A stretch of DNA of 50,846 nucleotides from a virus: IMG/VR virus record IMGVR_UViG_3300007074_000017, positions 1 through 50,846 of that record; one strand, written 5' to 3'. The notes under the pieces are model-generated. The model worked only from the letters and a program-made list of their open reading frames with translations. It ran no database searches and was not told the DNA's origin. Positions 1-8,425 of the stretch are shown here, one piece after another. The position numbers and the translations under genes are program-made. Position 1 is the stretch's first letter. Every line of letters starts with the position of its first letter.

Positions 1-258
1 AAAAAAAGCGACGTTTTACAGGTAGAAACAGCTACAACTGTAATTGCCTGCGAATTAACCTACAACGTACACAATGTAACTTTGCTAACGTCGCCCCGAC
101 AGGATAACGATCGTAGTCGAGCTCAAGAAAAAAGCGCCATTATCAGTTTTGCTGCACTTAATAAAGCTATAAAAACCCCGGATAATTATTGGAAAAACAT
201 AGCTAATAGGTACACTCATAAACGCATATCGAGTTACAAGCCCAGTCTTCGGTGTTAA
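1..258 (+). CDS. C-terminal end of an upstream gene (5' truncated)
   Basis: An open frame enters from the window edge and runs 85 codons to a TAA at 256-258. It ends with the residues SSYKPSLRC. I do not recognise it. It is followed directly by a good intrinsic terminator, which fits the end of a real transcript, and it lies just upstream of the virion operon, so it may be the last gene of the capsid block. The alternative is a chance open frame, since only 258 bases are visible. Confidence 0.45.
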   Translation, partial: KKSDVLQVETATTVIACELTYNVHNVTLLTSPRQDNDRSRAQEKSAIISFAALNKAIKTPDNYWKNIANRYTHKRISSYKPSLRC

Positions 259-280
259 CACGCATGTCAGTCTAAAATAG

Positions 281-310
281 AAATCCTACCCTAAAAAGTA
301 GGATTTTTTG
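281..310 (+). terminator. Intrinsic terminator between the upstream gene and the connector operon
   Basis: A 9-bp stem (AAATCCTAC at 281-289 with GTAGGATTT at 298-306) with an 8-nt loop is followed by a T-run ending at 309. It separates the partial gene ending at 258 from the operon starting at 352. Confidence 0.75.
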
Positions 311-335
311 TTTTGTTAAAATATTATTACCTTTA
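307..335 (+). promoter_or_regulatory. Possible Bacteroidota-type promoter for the virion operon
   Basis: TTTG at 307-310 and TACCTTTA at 328-335 approximate the Bacteroidota sigma-factor boxes TTTG and TAnnTTTG, with 17 nt between them. The -33 box overlaps the T-run of the preceding terminator. The -7 box ends in A instead of G, so the match is imperfect. Confidence 0.35.
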
Positions 336-351
336 AGCAAATTATTTTGCT

Positions 352-582
352 ATGCCTGACCCTATTCAGCTACCCGAAGTTACCATTACCGCAAGCAGAG
401 TTGACCCTAAAAAGTACAAAACTGCTAAGGCGAGGCTTTACCCAAAAGGAACTATCGAGCAATCTTCCATCGACAGTTTGAAAAAAGCAGGGCACGCTAA
501 AACGATTGGCGAGCCTATGAAGGGTAATCTATACGGACCAGACCAGAGCGATCGGATTAAACAACTAATGCGTAAGAAATGA
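352..582 (+). CDS. Small structural-region protein, unknown function
   Basis: A 76-aa basic protein that starts MPDPIQLPEVTIT and ends in a lysine/arginine-rich tail. No domain is recognised. The 'PEVT' opening is reminiscent of small proteins near connector genes of Bacteroidota phages, but this is only an impression. It overlaps the next gene by the four bases ATGA, so the two are translationally coupled. First gene after the terminator and probably the first gene of the virion operon. Confidence 0.6.
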   Translation: MPDPIQLPEVTITASRVDPKKYKTAKARLYPKGTIEQSSIDSLKKAGHAKTIGEPMKGNLYGPDQSDRIKQLMRKK

Positions 583-1205
583 TTAGTGTCGTAACCCTGT
601 GGAATACGCTGATGCAGTCCGCAAAGTCAGGAACCAGTGGCTACCAGTCTGCCGGTGAGTTCAACCGTGACTTAGCTTCAGTGCAAACAAGCGCTATGGG
701 GTTACTTGCTCCGCAGTACGCTACGAACACTTACGTACAAGAGTTACTAAGCCCATTCGTTAAAAGCGTTGCTGTGTCACTGACTAAGCCTACCGAGTGT
801 TTCTACTTTTTAGGGGCAACTATTAATGATATCGCAGCATACCAAATAAACCCTTTACAAGCACCGATTTACAACTCAAGCCCTATTCGCAAACCAAGTG
901 CGACTAATCCGACAGCTTATTTCTATTTGATAGGTGGCGACATTACCTATATCCACGACGGTGCCTTAGCAGGAACGATGCAGTACATCAGAACGCCTAC
1001 AACAGCTACGATTGTCTTGACACCTACCTCTGACCCAAATCGGGATTACGTAACGCCTACCGCTGGGGCTGACCTAGAGTGGCCTGAAAGTGCGTTCAAT
1101 CTTATCCTTGCACTGATGCAACAGAAATTAGGCGTAGAGATGAAAGAATCATTACTAATGGAAGTAGCTCAACTAGGGCTACAATTTGAAATATCTAAAG
1201 CTTAA
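579..1205 (+). CDS. Connector/ring-type virion protein A, first copy
   Basis: A 208-aa protein related to the protein at 2256-2912. Both start MIS, have 'LLSPFV/LLDPFV' at about residues 56-61, 'KPTxFYxxLG' at about 70-80, and end with a shared block DLEW-ESA-NL-L followed by a helix. In crAss-like and P22-like phages, proteins of about 200 aa at this position form rings between portal and tail hub. The assignment rests on gene order and on the adaptor and hub genes downstream. No catalytic motif is seen. Start is fixed by ATGA overlap with the upstream gene. Confidence 0.6.
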   Translation: MISVVTLWNTLMQSAKSGTSGYQSAGEFNRDLASVQTSAMGLLAPQYATNTYVQELLSPFVKSVAVSLTKPTECFYFLGATINDIAAYQINPLQAPIYNSSPIRKPSATNPTAYFYLIGGDITYIHDGALAGTMQYIRTPTTATIVLTPTSDPNRDYVTPTAGADLEWPESAFNLILALMQQKLGVEMKESLLMEVAQLGLQFEISKA

Positions 1206-1210
1206 ATATT

Positions 1211-1651
1211 ATGGCAAAGAAAGCAGAGACTCCAAAAGCAGAGACTCCAAAAGCAGAGACTCCAAAAGCAGAGACTGCAAAAGCAAAGACTGCAAAAGCA
1301 AAGACTGCAAAAGCAAAGACTGCAAAAGCAGAGACTGCAAAAGAATTAAAGCTAGAAGTTCCTTCTTGGCTAGAAGGAGAAATGGAAGAAATAGCTAAAG
1401 CACAAGAAGAAAGATTCGTATCTGGGATGCTGGCGGGCTCACCTTCTGCTATCACTGAGCATTACGATGGGGTGGAGGTGACAACATTTGAACTTGACGA
1501 GATAGGGCAGATGCCTGAATCAAAGCCTCCAAAAGCAGAGACTCCGAAAGCAGAGACTAAACAATGGGTAACAGATGCCCTAAAACTTAAAAAGTTAGAG
1601 GGTTGCAAAGACACTTTAAACGGCACACTTTATTACGGAGAACTTAAATGA
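1211..1651 (+). CDS. Lys/Ala-rich repeat protein (KAETP/KAKTA pentapeptides)
   Basis: A 146-aa protein. Residues about 4-45 are pentapeptide repeats (KAETP changing to KAKTA), and two further KAETP units occur near residue 110. The rest is acidic (EGEMEEIAKAQEE), followed by a small C-terminal block LKKLEGCKDTLNGTLYYGELK-like. The N-terminal part resembles disordered histone-H1-like lysine/alanine tails and could bind DNA or act as a flexible linker in the virion. It sits between connector genes A and B and overlaps B by ATGA. No homologue is recognised. Confidence 0.7.
   Translation: MAKKAETPKAETPKAETPKAETAKAKTAKAKTAKAKTAKAETAKELKLEVPSWLEGEMEEIAKAQEERFVSGMLAGSPSAITEHYDGVEVTTFELDEIGQMPESKPPKAETPKAETKQWVTDALKLKKLEGCKDTLNGTLYYGELK
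1221..1346 (+). repeat. 15-bp tandem repeat array inside the Lys/Ala-rich gene
   Basis: About eight copies of a 15-bp unit (AAGCAGAGACTCCAA changing to AAGCAAAGACTGCAA) in frame, each coding five residues. A second short cluster of the same unit lies at about 1527-1560. Such arrays change length by slippage, so copy number is likely to vary between isolates. Confidence 0.85.
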
Positions 1652-2259
1652 AAGTCGAGAAACTTGTAGAAAGTGTTTTCTTGATGGTGAACGGTGGTAA
1701 GCCGAGCACTGACGATAATGTTATGCGTGCTGATATCACAGCCCTCGTGCCCGATGCGGTAAACGAGGTCATGGCGTTATTCTATGCGGCAGACGTGCCT
1801 TCTAGCGAAGGAACTGAGCCTAATCCGGTATTCCTACAAGTTTTTGAAGCAGTTGCAATCGCTTTGAGCGCAACCCGTAAAAAGTTCACTTTTACCTTAC
1901 CTAAAACGCCTTTGAGTGTAAACGTGTTCAAATCGGTCAGGTCGGTAGGGCTTATGGATGGCACACTGTTCACGCACTTCTATCCGCAGGATGGGACGTT
2001 AGGGTCGTATAATATCCAAATCGACAGAGCGATACCTGCATATTCCGTAGAAGGAACGTCCGTAGTGCTGTATAACGTACCAACAGGGACGGCAGAAGTA
2101 TTAGTTAAGCAATTAGTACACATCGACGATTATGCTTTGACTGATGAGATAATCGTGCCTTCTGGAACTGAAAATGCTTTGATTAGTAAATTATTTGCTA
2201 TGTTTATGCAGCAGAAGAGCATACAACCCGATAACCTAATTAACGGAGCGACGACATGA
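1648..2259 (+). CDS. Connector/ring-type virion protein B, first copy
   Basis: A 203-aa protein resembling the one at 2909-3526. Both open with a short helix (KVEKLVESVFLMVNGGKPS here, TKNELIGSVLLRVGGGRAT there), then 'READ/RADIxALV-P--N', and end with a domain closing in '-A-AL--KLFAMFMQQ' or '-AIDVLFQMVMGQ'. This is the second member of the duplicated A-B pair. Likely a portal-to-tail adaptor or ring subunit, by position. It overlaps both neighbours by ATGA. Confidence 0.6.
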   Translation: MKVEKLVESVFLMVNGGKPSTDDNVMRADITALVPDAVNEVMALFYAADVPSSEGTEPNPVFLQVFEAVAIALSATRKKFTFTLPKTPLSVNVFKSVRSVGLMDGTLFTHFYPQDGTLGSYNIQIDRAIPAYSVEGTSVVLYNVPTGTAEVLVKQLVHIDDYALTDEIIVPSGTENALISKLFAMFMQQKSIQPDNLINGATT

Positions 2260-2912
2260 TTTCTATACTAAACCTATTCGATTCGGTATGTCACGCTTTG
2301 CCTAATTACAAATCGGGGGTGAATCCTATGCCTGAGTTCAACTCCAAAGTGAATGAGGCGCAGAAAGAACTCATGGATGCTATTGCGGTTAAATACGATC
2401 AAAACGAACGTATCCGCACCTTACTAGACCCTTTTGTACTGAACGCTACAGGAACAGCCGTAGGTTCGATCGTAAAACCCACAGGTTTCTACCGTGCGCT
2501 CGGCATCACACTCACGCATGCTACTAAAACCATACCTGTTTACCAAGCTAAAGAAAACGAATTAATCGCACAGGATTACCTTCCACAGCGCAAGGCTAAC
2601 TTGGATAACGGAATTGCTTATTACAAGCAAGCAGGAACGACTATTACAGTCATCCCTTCTACCAGTGCGCCTTACTCTATGTTTTATCTACGCTCGCCTT
2701 TAGACGCCGCTCTGAGTTCCGTTTACACGGCACTTCCGAGTGGCGAATTGGCGCTTACCGCATCAGGTGTAATCGACTTAGAGTGGGATGAAAGCGCATA
2801 TAACTTATTACTGAATAGGGTTCTGCGCAAATACGGAGTAACGGGAAAAGACGAGTTAGTCCTACAAGCAAGTTCGGCAGATATAAACAGTGACTTAATC
2901 GCAGAGCCATGA
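2256..2912 (+). CDS. Connector/ring-type virion protein A', second copy
   Basis: A 218-aa paralogue of the protein at 579-1205: same MIS start, 'LLDPFV', 'KPTGFYRALGI' and C-terminal DLEWDESAYNLLL block. It is clearly diverged, so the duplication is old rather than an assembly error. ATGA overlaps on both sides place it in the same translationally coupled operon. Function as a ring or adaptor subunit is inferred from order. Confidence 0.6.
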   Translation: MISILNLFDSVCHALPNYKSGVNPMPEFNSKVNEAQKELMDAIAVKYDQNERIRTLLDPFVLNATGTAVGSIVKPTGFYRALGITLTHATKTIPVYQAKENELIAQDYLPQRKANLDNGIAYYKQAGTTITVIPSTSAPYSMFYLRSPLDAALSSVYTALPSGELALTASGVIDLEWDESAYNLLLNRVLRKYGVTGKDELVLQASSADINSDLIAEP

Positions 2913-3526
2913 CCAAGAACGAATTAATCGGTAGTGTATTACTGCGAGTAGGTGGCGGGAGAGCAACCTCAGATATGTCAGTCAGGGAAGCGGACGTTCG
3001 CACACTAATCGCTCCTGCTATGAACTTGGCTATTGAAGCAGGTGATAACATGAATCGCAACGAAGAAGCAGACAGAGATTATCTGACTGAGTTCTACGGT
3101 ACGTATCAAAACGTAACCATAGACCGAACTAACCGCATCCCTACGTTTGCGATAGCTGAGGCTACTGTTCCCCTTAAAGGTAATGGGGGGCTTAGAGCGG
3201 TGTATGATAATTGTGGTACGTTCTACGGCAAGCTGACCGCAGCGGACAGAGCGTCTGTTGTGTATTACAGTGGGCTAACACCGGGCATGGCTTGGTATTT
3301 TCGTTTAGGTGATACCGTGCAACTTTACGGAGTGAACCCTATTGCCGAAACAGTTAATTACGATGCGCTTGTAAGCGTGGATGCAATCGGAGACGACGAC
3401 CAATTACCCTTAGTAGCAGGAACGGAAGCCAAAGCAATCGACGTGCTGTTCCAAATGGTTATGGGGCAAATAGCCAATCCTTACGATAGCAGGATTGATA
3501 AAGACGATATAAACCGAAACGAATAA
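2909..3526 (+). CDS. Connector/ring-type virion protein B', second copy
   Basis: A 205-aa paralogue of the protein at 1648-2259, with the matching N-terminal helix and GGG turn and the matching C-terminal helix ending '-AIDVLFQMVMGQIANPYD'. It overlaps the next start by one base (TAATG). Together with 2256-2912 it repeats the A-B order of 579-2259. Confidence 0.6.
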   Translation: MTKNELIGSVLLRVGGGRATSDMSVREADVRTLIAPAMNLAIEAGDNMNRNEEADRDYLTEFYGTYQNVTIDRTNRIPTFAIAEATVPLKGNGGLRAVYDNCGTFYGKLTAADRASVVYYSGLTPGMAWYFRLGDTVQLYGVNPIAETVNYDALVSVDAIGDDDQLPLVAGTEAKAIDVLFQMVMGQIANPYDSRIDKDDINRNE

Positions 3527-4278
3527 TGAGCAGATCAGTTATAAGCCTTGACATCATAGCGAGCGACATTTGCGGAGACTTGAACGATCCGATGCTCAAG
3601 TATAAGTTCAGAGTGACTCGTCACTTGCTGAATGGGTACAGGCGCATGAATATGTTCCTGTCAGGGCAAACGCAAGTAAAGACTGCCATATTGGATTTCT
3701 CCAATGTGATAAACCTGCCGTGTGATTTTCAGTACGTGACTAAGGTTGGTGTCAGGCGAGCTGGAAGTAGCTGCATCGCTATTCTGTCTGTCAGAGATAA
3801 CGTAGAGCGCAGGGTGCTTAACGACACGGATACGTGCAACTATTTGAACAATATTTGGAGCGGAGCAGAACTTGGTCCACAATACGCTTTCTACAATGCT
3901 TGGACTGCGCAAGGCAATTACTACGGAGAATTGTACGGTATGGGCAGAGGGGTTATAAACTCAGGAACGTATAGCATTGATAAAGGAGAAGGTATTATCT
4001 ACATCGGAAGCAACGTACCGCCCGATTCGGAGGTTATTGTAGAGTATGTGGGTAATGGAATCTCTAATGGGGTGACTATGGTTCCTATGGAACTTAAAGA
4101 GTGCTTGGAGTTTTACGCTAAGTGGAAGTTTTATGCGGACAACAACCCACGCTTGGGTGAGATGAACTACGATAAGTATAAAAAAGAATATAACGTGCTT
4201 AAAAGATATTATAACCACCGCACGCCTTTGCAAATAGCTGTTGCGGTGAACAGTGCCATCAGCCCCACTAATTATTAG
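3526..4278 (+). CDS. P22 gp4-like head-tail adaptor / tail accessory protein
   Basis: A 250-aa protein. The opening 'ASDICGDLNDPMLKYKF' with a following helix, a central beta-rich part with GEGIIYIGSNVPPDSEVIVEY, and a C-terminal helix 'ECLEFYAKWKFYADNNPRLGE' match the general pattern of the crAss-like and P22 gp4-like adaptor that caps the portal. In that family the C-terminal helical region contacts the portal. The product is 250 aa, longer than P22 gp4 (about 166 aa) but in the range I recall for crAss-like versions. It precedes the hub gene, as expected. Ends with TAG. Confidence 0.6.
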   Translation: MSRSVISLDIIASDICGDLNDPMLKYKFRVTRHLLNGYRRMNMFLSGQTQVKTAILDFSNVINLPCDFQYVTKVGVRRAGSSCIAILSVRDNVERRVLNDTDTCNYLNNIWSGAELGPQYAFYNAWTAQGNYYGELYGMGRGVINSGTYSIDKGEGIIYIGSNVPPDSEVIVEYVGNGISNGVTMVPMELKECLEFYAKWKFYADNNPRLGEMNYDKYKKEYNVLKRYYNHRTPLQIAVAVNSAISPTNY

Positions 4279-4281
4279 GCT

Positions 4282-4545
4282 ATGACACTAAAAGAACGTC
4301 TGGTAAGTCAATTAACGGCAAAAGGTATTTCAAAAACAAAGGCCGTAGGTATAGCTGTCCGTAAATTGCAACAGAGTGGGAATTTAGACATGGCAGGTAA
4401 TCCTACAGCGCAAGGATTGTACCGTGGCGACATGACACCTGCTCAAAGAGCCGTACACAGAGCCGTTAAAGAACGAGGTGGTGATTTTACAGACTATAAA
4501 TACAATTCGCTAACTAACAAAGCCGTTAAGAAGTATAAATATTAG
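4282..4545 (+). CDS. Small basic virion-region protein
   Basis: An 87-aa basic protein with an N-terminal helix (LKERLVSQLTAKGISKTKAVGIAV), a middle 'MTPAQRAVHRAVKERGG' and a C-terminal 'YKYNSLTNKAVKKYKY'. Small proteins with this 'MTPAQRA-DRA-K--G---DYKYN--TN-A' pattern are common next to tail genes of several phage groups. Function is unknown. It lies 3 nt after the adaptor gene and 3 nt before the hub gene. Confidence 0.65.
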   Translation: MTLKERLVSQLTAKGISKTKAVGIAVRKLQQSGNLDMAGNPTAQGLYRGDMTPAQRAVHRAVKERGGDFTDYKYNSLTNKAVKKYKY

Positions 4546-4548
4546 AAG

Positions 4549-7500
4549 ATGCCCTCTAAACTGAAACAAGTCGTAACCCACACTTTTACCGAAGGAATGA
4601 ATCGGGATACAGCGCTGTGGGTTATTCCCAACGGTGCGTACTATGAAGGCATCAATGTTAGAATTTTCCAATACGGAAGTCAGTACATCGTCACCAACCC
4701 AAAAGGGAATTTAGAAATTCCTTTTACACTTCCTGCTGGTACTAATTACTGCTTAGGTTCATACGGGGACACTGAAAATAATAAATTCTATTGGTTCAAT
4801 CATAATAGTACTGGCTATCACGGTATCTACTATTATGACTACTTACTGAATAGTGTAACTCCGGTTATCATCAACTTGACCGATACGGGCGGGGTTGACA
4901 TTTTGCAATTCGCTAAAAGGTCGTTAATCTTAATGATTGACGTGATTAAATCTGCATCGGGCGATGACTTAATCTATTGGTGCGATGGGCAGGTCAAGCA
5001 GAAGAAAATCAACGTACAGAAAGCCTTAGACAAAAGTTCTGCGGGCTATGGGGCGATCATAACGCCAACGGATATTAACGCTTACAAGCTCGCCGCAAGT
5101 GCGCCTGCTATGGCTTACTTTACAGATACTACGAGGTCAACTAACTTCGTGTATGGGCATCTCTACAAAGCATCGCTCCGTCAATGGTTCGATGATGGCG
5201 AGATGAACAACTGGTCGGAGTTCTCTATCGTACCGCTTCCTCTGGATAGCGGTTTTGCGGGTAATCCTGCAATCAGTAACGTGAACAATACCATACAGAT
5301 AACTATCGAGACGGGCCCAAGTATAGTAACTCACTTAGAAATTGCGCTTAAAGACGGAAACAAAGATTTTGTATCGGTAGTTGTTCTTGACAAGGCTAAA
5401 CTCAGCATCTCCGATAACAGCACTTACGTTTACAATTTCTACAACGGCAGTACTGCCTATTCAGGCTTAGACCAACTGAACGTGTACCGAGCGTACTCAT
5501 TCATGCCACGCTTAGCGGCTTTGCAGGCTTTCTGCCAGAACGCAATGGTTTACGGTAAAGGCGTAGAGGGGTTTCCCGATGTAGATGTTGTGCTGAGCAA
5601 CGAAACGGTATATTCAGATTTGTTCTTAGCATCCGATGTGGAGAATGAGCTGAACTCTCCATCCTTCGTAGCTACTATCCTAGACACAGACTTCACAAGG
5701 CAAGGCTCGGGCAGGCGCACGAATGCTTTAATAAGAGTAGTGGTGGGTAACGATGTGAAACTAGGTAATCAGTTCCAACTATTCGGTAATAATGGGCAGT
5801 CGGACAACCAGTACTTCACTTACACGGCCACTTTATCTGATACGGCAATTACCGTAGCGGATAACTTCAAGCAACAACTGATAGGCACGGGGAGAATACT
5901 CAGTACAAGTCCTGAGCTACCTGATACGGACATTTGGGATAATAGCATAGACGGTTCGGGAAATGTGACCTTTGAGTTCATTTGGAGGGGTTCGTTTGAT
6001 GAGAACGCTACCACTTTCACAGGGCAAGTGAACCCCGTATCGTTCCAAACCTTGAAAGATAACGGGCAATCCGTCCTAACACAGAAGTCAGGCGATTCGA
6101 TTAATTACGCGGTAATTTATTGGAACGAGGACACTTACCGCTCAAACGCTTACACTTCTAATGGTGGGTTTGTGCGTCACGATTTCGTAACAGAAACCGC
6201 AGGGTTTAAGAAGATAGTCGATAACATCTCCCTCAGCAACGTGCCGCCTGAGTGGGCTACGCATTGGGAATTGGTTAGGACTGCAGGACTTACTTATGGG
6301 TCGCTACCTACGGACTACGTGCAGATTCTCATACAGAAAGCCGTAGAAAGTCAAAGTACGACCGATACGGATTACGTGGATCTGGTGATAGGCTCTCTAT
6401 ACACCTATCAGAAAATGTACCCAAATACGGTAGTTCGTTACGCTTTCGAGAAGAACGACAGAGTTAGACTTATAAAGAAAGAGGATGACGGAACGTACTA
6501 CCCTTTCACCGAAACTATCGTAATTGATTTTAAGGAAGTCGGAACTACACTTACGGTGGACCAGGACGTAACCACAGCAGGAACTTCTACGATAACTATC
6601 GGTGGAGTGACCTCAGCGGACAACATTGGCCGGTTCATCGTGATTGATGGCGTAGAGCGTGAGATAATCGCGGTGCCATCAGGAACTACTTACACCCTAA
6701 ACAGTTCTTTCGGAACGACCGAGACGTACACTAGCTTCCAAATCGTTGACAAAAGAGGAATCATAAGAGTGCGTAAACCTATCGGCGTTGATATTGAAGA
6801 TAATTCTTTAGTGGAGGTGTACAAGCCTGTGCAGAACATCGAGTCGGCGCAGAATAACTTCTACCTATTCGGTCAGAAGTACGCCATCATTAACGCAGGG
6901 ACAGCTACAAGAACCCATAGCGGTAACGTGCAGAACCAAGTCGGTTCTACACCAGCTATCGTATCCGTCTCGCAAGGCACATCATACGTCAGGAACAGAC
7001 AACTGCCGACTAACAACACTATACCTGGTACACAAGCTATAATTGACTTAGTGGAGGATAACAGCTATTCTGACTTCTACGAAAGTGCTTTGAACAACAA
7101 CGGCAAGGTAACACCAGAAGATGATGGCAGTGGAGAGGTGCGCTTCGGCTCACGCCTGCGTTACAGTAACAACTACATCGAGGGCACACGCATCAATGGG
7201 TTGAATGACTTCAATAATCTTGACAGAGAGGACTACAGCGACCCGTGGGGGGATTTCATGCTCTTAAAGTACCGAGATAGACTGCTCTACGCTTTCAAGC
7301 AATTAAAGGTGGGCTACATCGGTGTGCTGAACAGTATAATCACCACGAGCGACGGCAATCCTTCGCTTGCGACCACCACTAAGTTCTTGAATCAGTACCA
7401 GACTTTTGCTTGGGAGGGTGGCATTGGTAATATGCCTGAGAGTTACGCATCTGACCAGACTTGGCAGTATTTTCTATCCCCCAATTCGGGAACAGATTGT

Positions 7501-8424
7501 AGAATAGGTGGCGATGGTGTCTTACCAACCTCACACCAATTCGGTTTGTCTAAAACGGTTAGAGAATACATAGACCTGTCACAGAAATACGGGGCTTTTG
7601 TATTTGGTGAAGTCGACAGACAGAACGTAGAACGCCTATTGGCTTTTGAACCAGTCATTCCTTACATTTACAGAGGTAGCTTCAATCAGGCGAATTGGAA
7701 GCTATTTGATGATGACCTACCACTTGATACAATCTTCGAGATCACTACTCAGCCGGTAAATGGCTCTGATAGCGTTCCTGTGGACGGAGTGACTACCTAT
7801 ACGCCTGACACAGATTTCGTGGGCTCTGACCCGTCCTACTTCAGATGGAGTATCGGCGCAGGGTGGAGCGCACCTAAGAAGATTTGTATGCTTGTGGATG
7901 ACGTGCCTATCCCACCTCCGACAGTAACTTATTACAATGTGGTCGCCTCAGAATGGTTTACTAAGGAAGGTTGCGAAGCAGGTTATCACGGCTCGGGTGT
8001 AGAATACACCGTGGCGGCATTAACTTACTCCTCGCCTTTCAGCCAAGAAGCCGCCGACCAACAGGCGATTGCTGATATAGCAGCTAACGGTCAGGCTTAT
8101 GCCAATGCGAATGGAGAGTGTATTCCAGATGCGCCCCCAGGAGTAACAGAGTATCGTTTGGTCAGCTATTCAAGCCTAGATAGGCCAGAGGCTTGCGGAG
8201 GTTCTATTCTATTAACAGGAAGTCCTATATCGGTATATGCCACATCGGGAGCAGTAACGGATAACAAAACATTATACAACCAACCTGAGTTAATCAGTGT
8301 GTGGCCAGACGTACCGAACGATGGGGATTATGTGATGTTCTTCGTAGCAGGTGCGCCTACTGTAACTTATGTAGGAAATGTCGATATAAGTGGTAATATG
8401 ATTTCAATAGTAATTTGTACTTAA
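4549..8424 (+). CDS. Large tail hub / stabilization protein with C-terminal Ig-like and DUF5977-like domains
   Basis: A 1291-aa protein. The N-terminus (FTEGMNRDTALWVIPNG, then YEGINVRI) is the signature of the P22 gp10-like / crAss-like 'stabilization' hub that closes the portal channel. The long middle is beta-rich. Near residues 1060-1110 is a cadherin/VCBS-like strand pattern (ITTQPVNGSD...TYTPDTDFVGSD). Near 1125-1190 is a region with the 'FTKEGCEAGYHGS...QAIADIAANGQAYANANGEC' layout typical of the DUF5977 module of Bacteroidota surface proteins. The tail ends in another beta domain (1195-1291). Fusion of surface-type domains to a hub suggests host-derived receptor-contact modules. Two bases separate it from 8426. 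Confidence 0.65.
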   Translation: MPSKLKQVVTHTFTEGMNRDTALWVIPNGAYYEGINVRIFQYGSQYIVTNPKGNLEIPFTLPAGTNYCLGSYGDTENNKFYWFNHNSTGYHGIYYYDYLLNSVTPVIINLTDTGGVDILQFAKRSLILMIDVIKSASGDDLIYWCDGQVKQKKINVQKALDKSSAGYGAIITPTDINAYKLAASAPAMAYFTDTTRSTNFVYGHLYKASLRQWFDDGEMNNWSEFSIVPLPLDSGFAGNPAISNVNNTIQITIETGPSIVTHLEIALKDGNKDFVSVVVLDKAKLSISDNSTYVYNFYNGSTAYSGLDQLNVYRAYSFMPRLAALQAFCQNAMVYGKGVEGFPDVDVVLSNETVYSDLFLASDVENELNSPSFVATILDTDFTRQGSGRRTNALIRVVVGNDVKLGNQFQLFGNNGQSDNQYFTYTATLSDTAITVADNFKQQLIGTGRILSTSPELPDTDIWDNSIDGSGNVTFEFIWRGSFDENATTFTGQVNPVSFQTLKDNGQSVLTQKSGDSINYAVIYWNEDTYRSNAYTSNGGFVRHDFVTETAGFKKIVDNISLSNVPPEWATHWELVRTAGLTYGSLPTDYVQILIQKAVESQSTTDTDYVDLVIGSLYTYQKMYPNTVVRYAFEKNDRVRLIKKEDDGTYYPFTETIVIDFKEVGTTLTVDQDVTTAGTSTITIGGVTSADNIGRFIVIDGVEREIIAVPSGTTYTLNSSFGTTETYTSFQIVDKRGIIRVRKPIGVDIEDNSLVEVYKPVQNIESAQNNFYLFGQKYAIINAGTATRTHSGNVQNQVGSTPAIVSVSQGTSYVRNRQLPTNNTIPGTQAIIDLVEDNSYSDFYESALNNNGKVTPEDDGSGEVRFGSRLRYSNNYIEGTRINGLNDFNNLDREDYSDPWGDFMLLKYRDRLLYAFKQLKVGYIGVLNSIITTSDGNPSLATTTKFLNQYQTFAWEGGIGNMPESYASDQTWQYFLSPNSGTDCRIGGDGVLPTSHQFGLSKTVREYIDLSQKYGAFVFGEVDRQNVERLLAFEPVIPYIYRGSFNQANWKLFDDDLPLDTIFEITTQPVNGSDSVPVDGVTTYTPDTDFVGSDPSYFRWSIGAGWSAPKKICMLVDDVPIPPPTVTYYNVVASEWFTKEGCEAGYHGSGVEYTVAALTYSSPFSQEAADQQAIADIAANGQAYANANGECIPDAPPGVTEYRLVSYSSLDRPEACGGSILLTGSPISVYATSGAVTDNKTLYNQPELISVWPDVPNDGDYVMFFVAGAPTVTYVGNVDISGNMISIVICT

Positions 8425-8425
8425 T

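Noticed and set aside
1-15. 15-base identity between the window start and about 12219-12234 (AAAAAAAGCGACGTT)
   Set aside because: Half of it is a poly-A run and the flanks do not match, so it is taken as chance rather than a terminal repeat.
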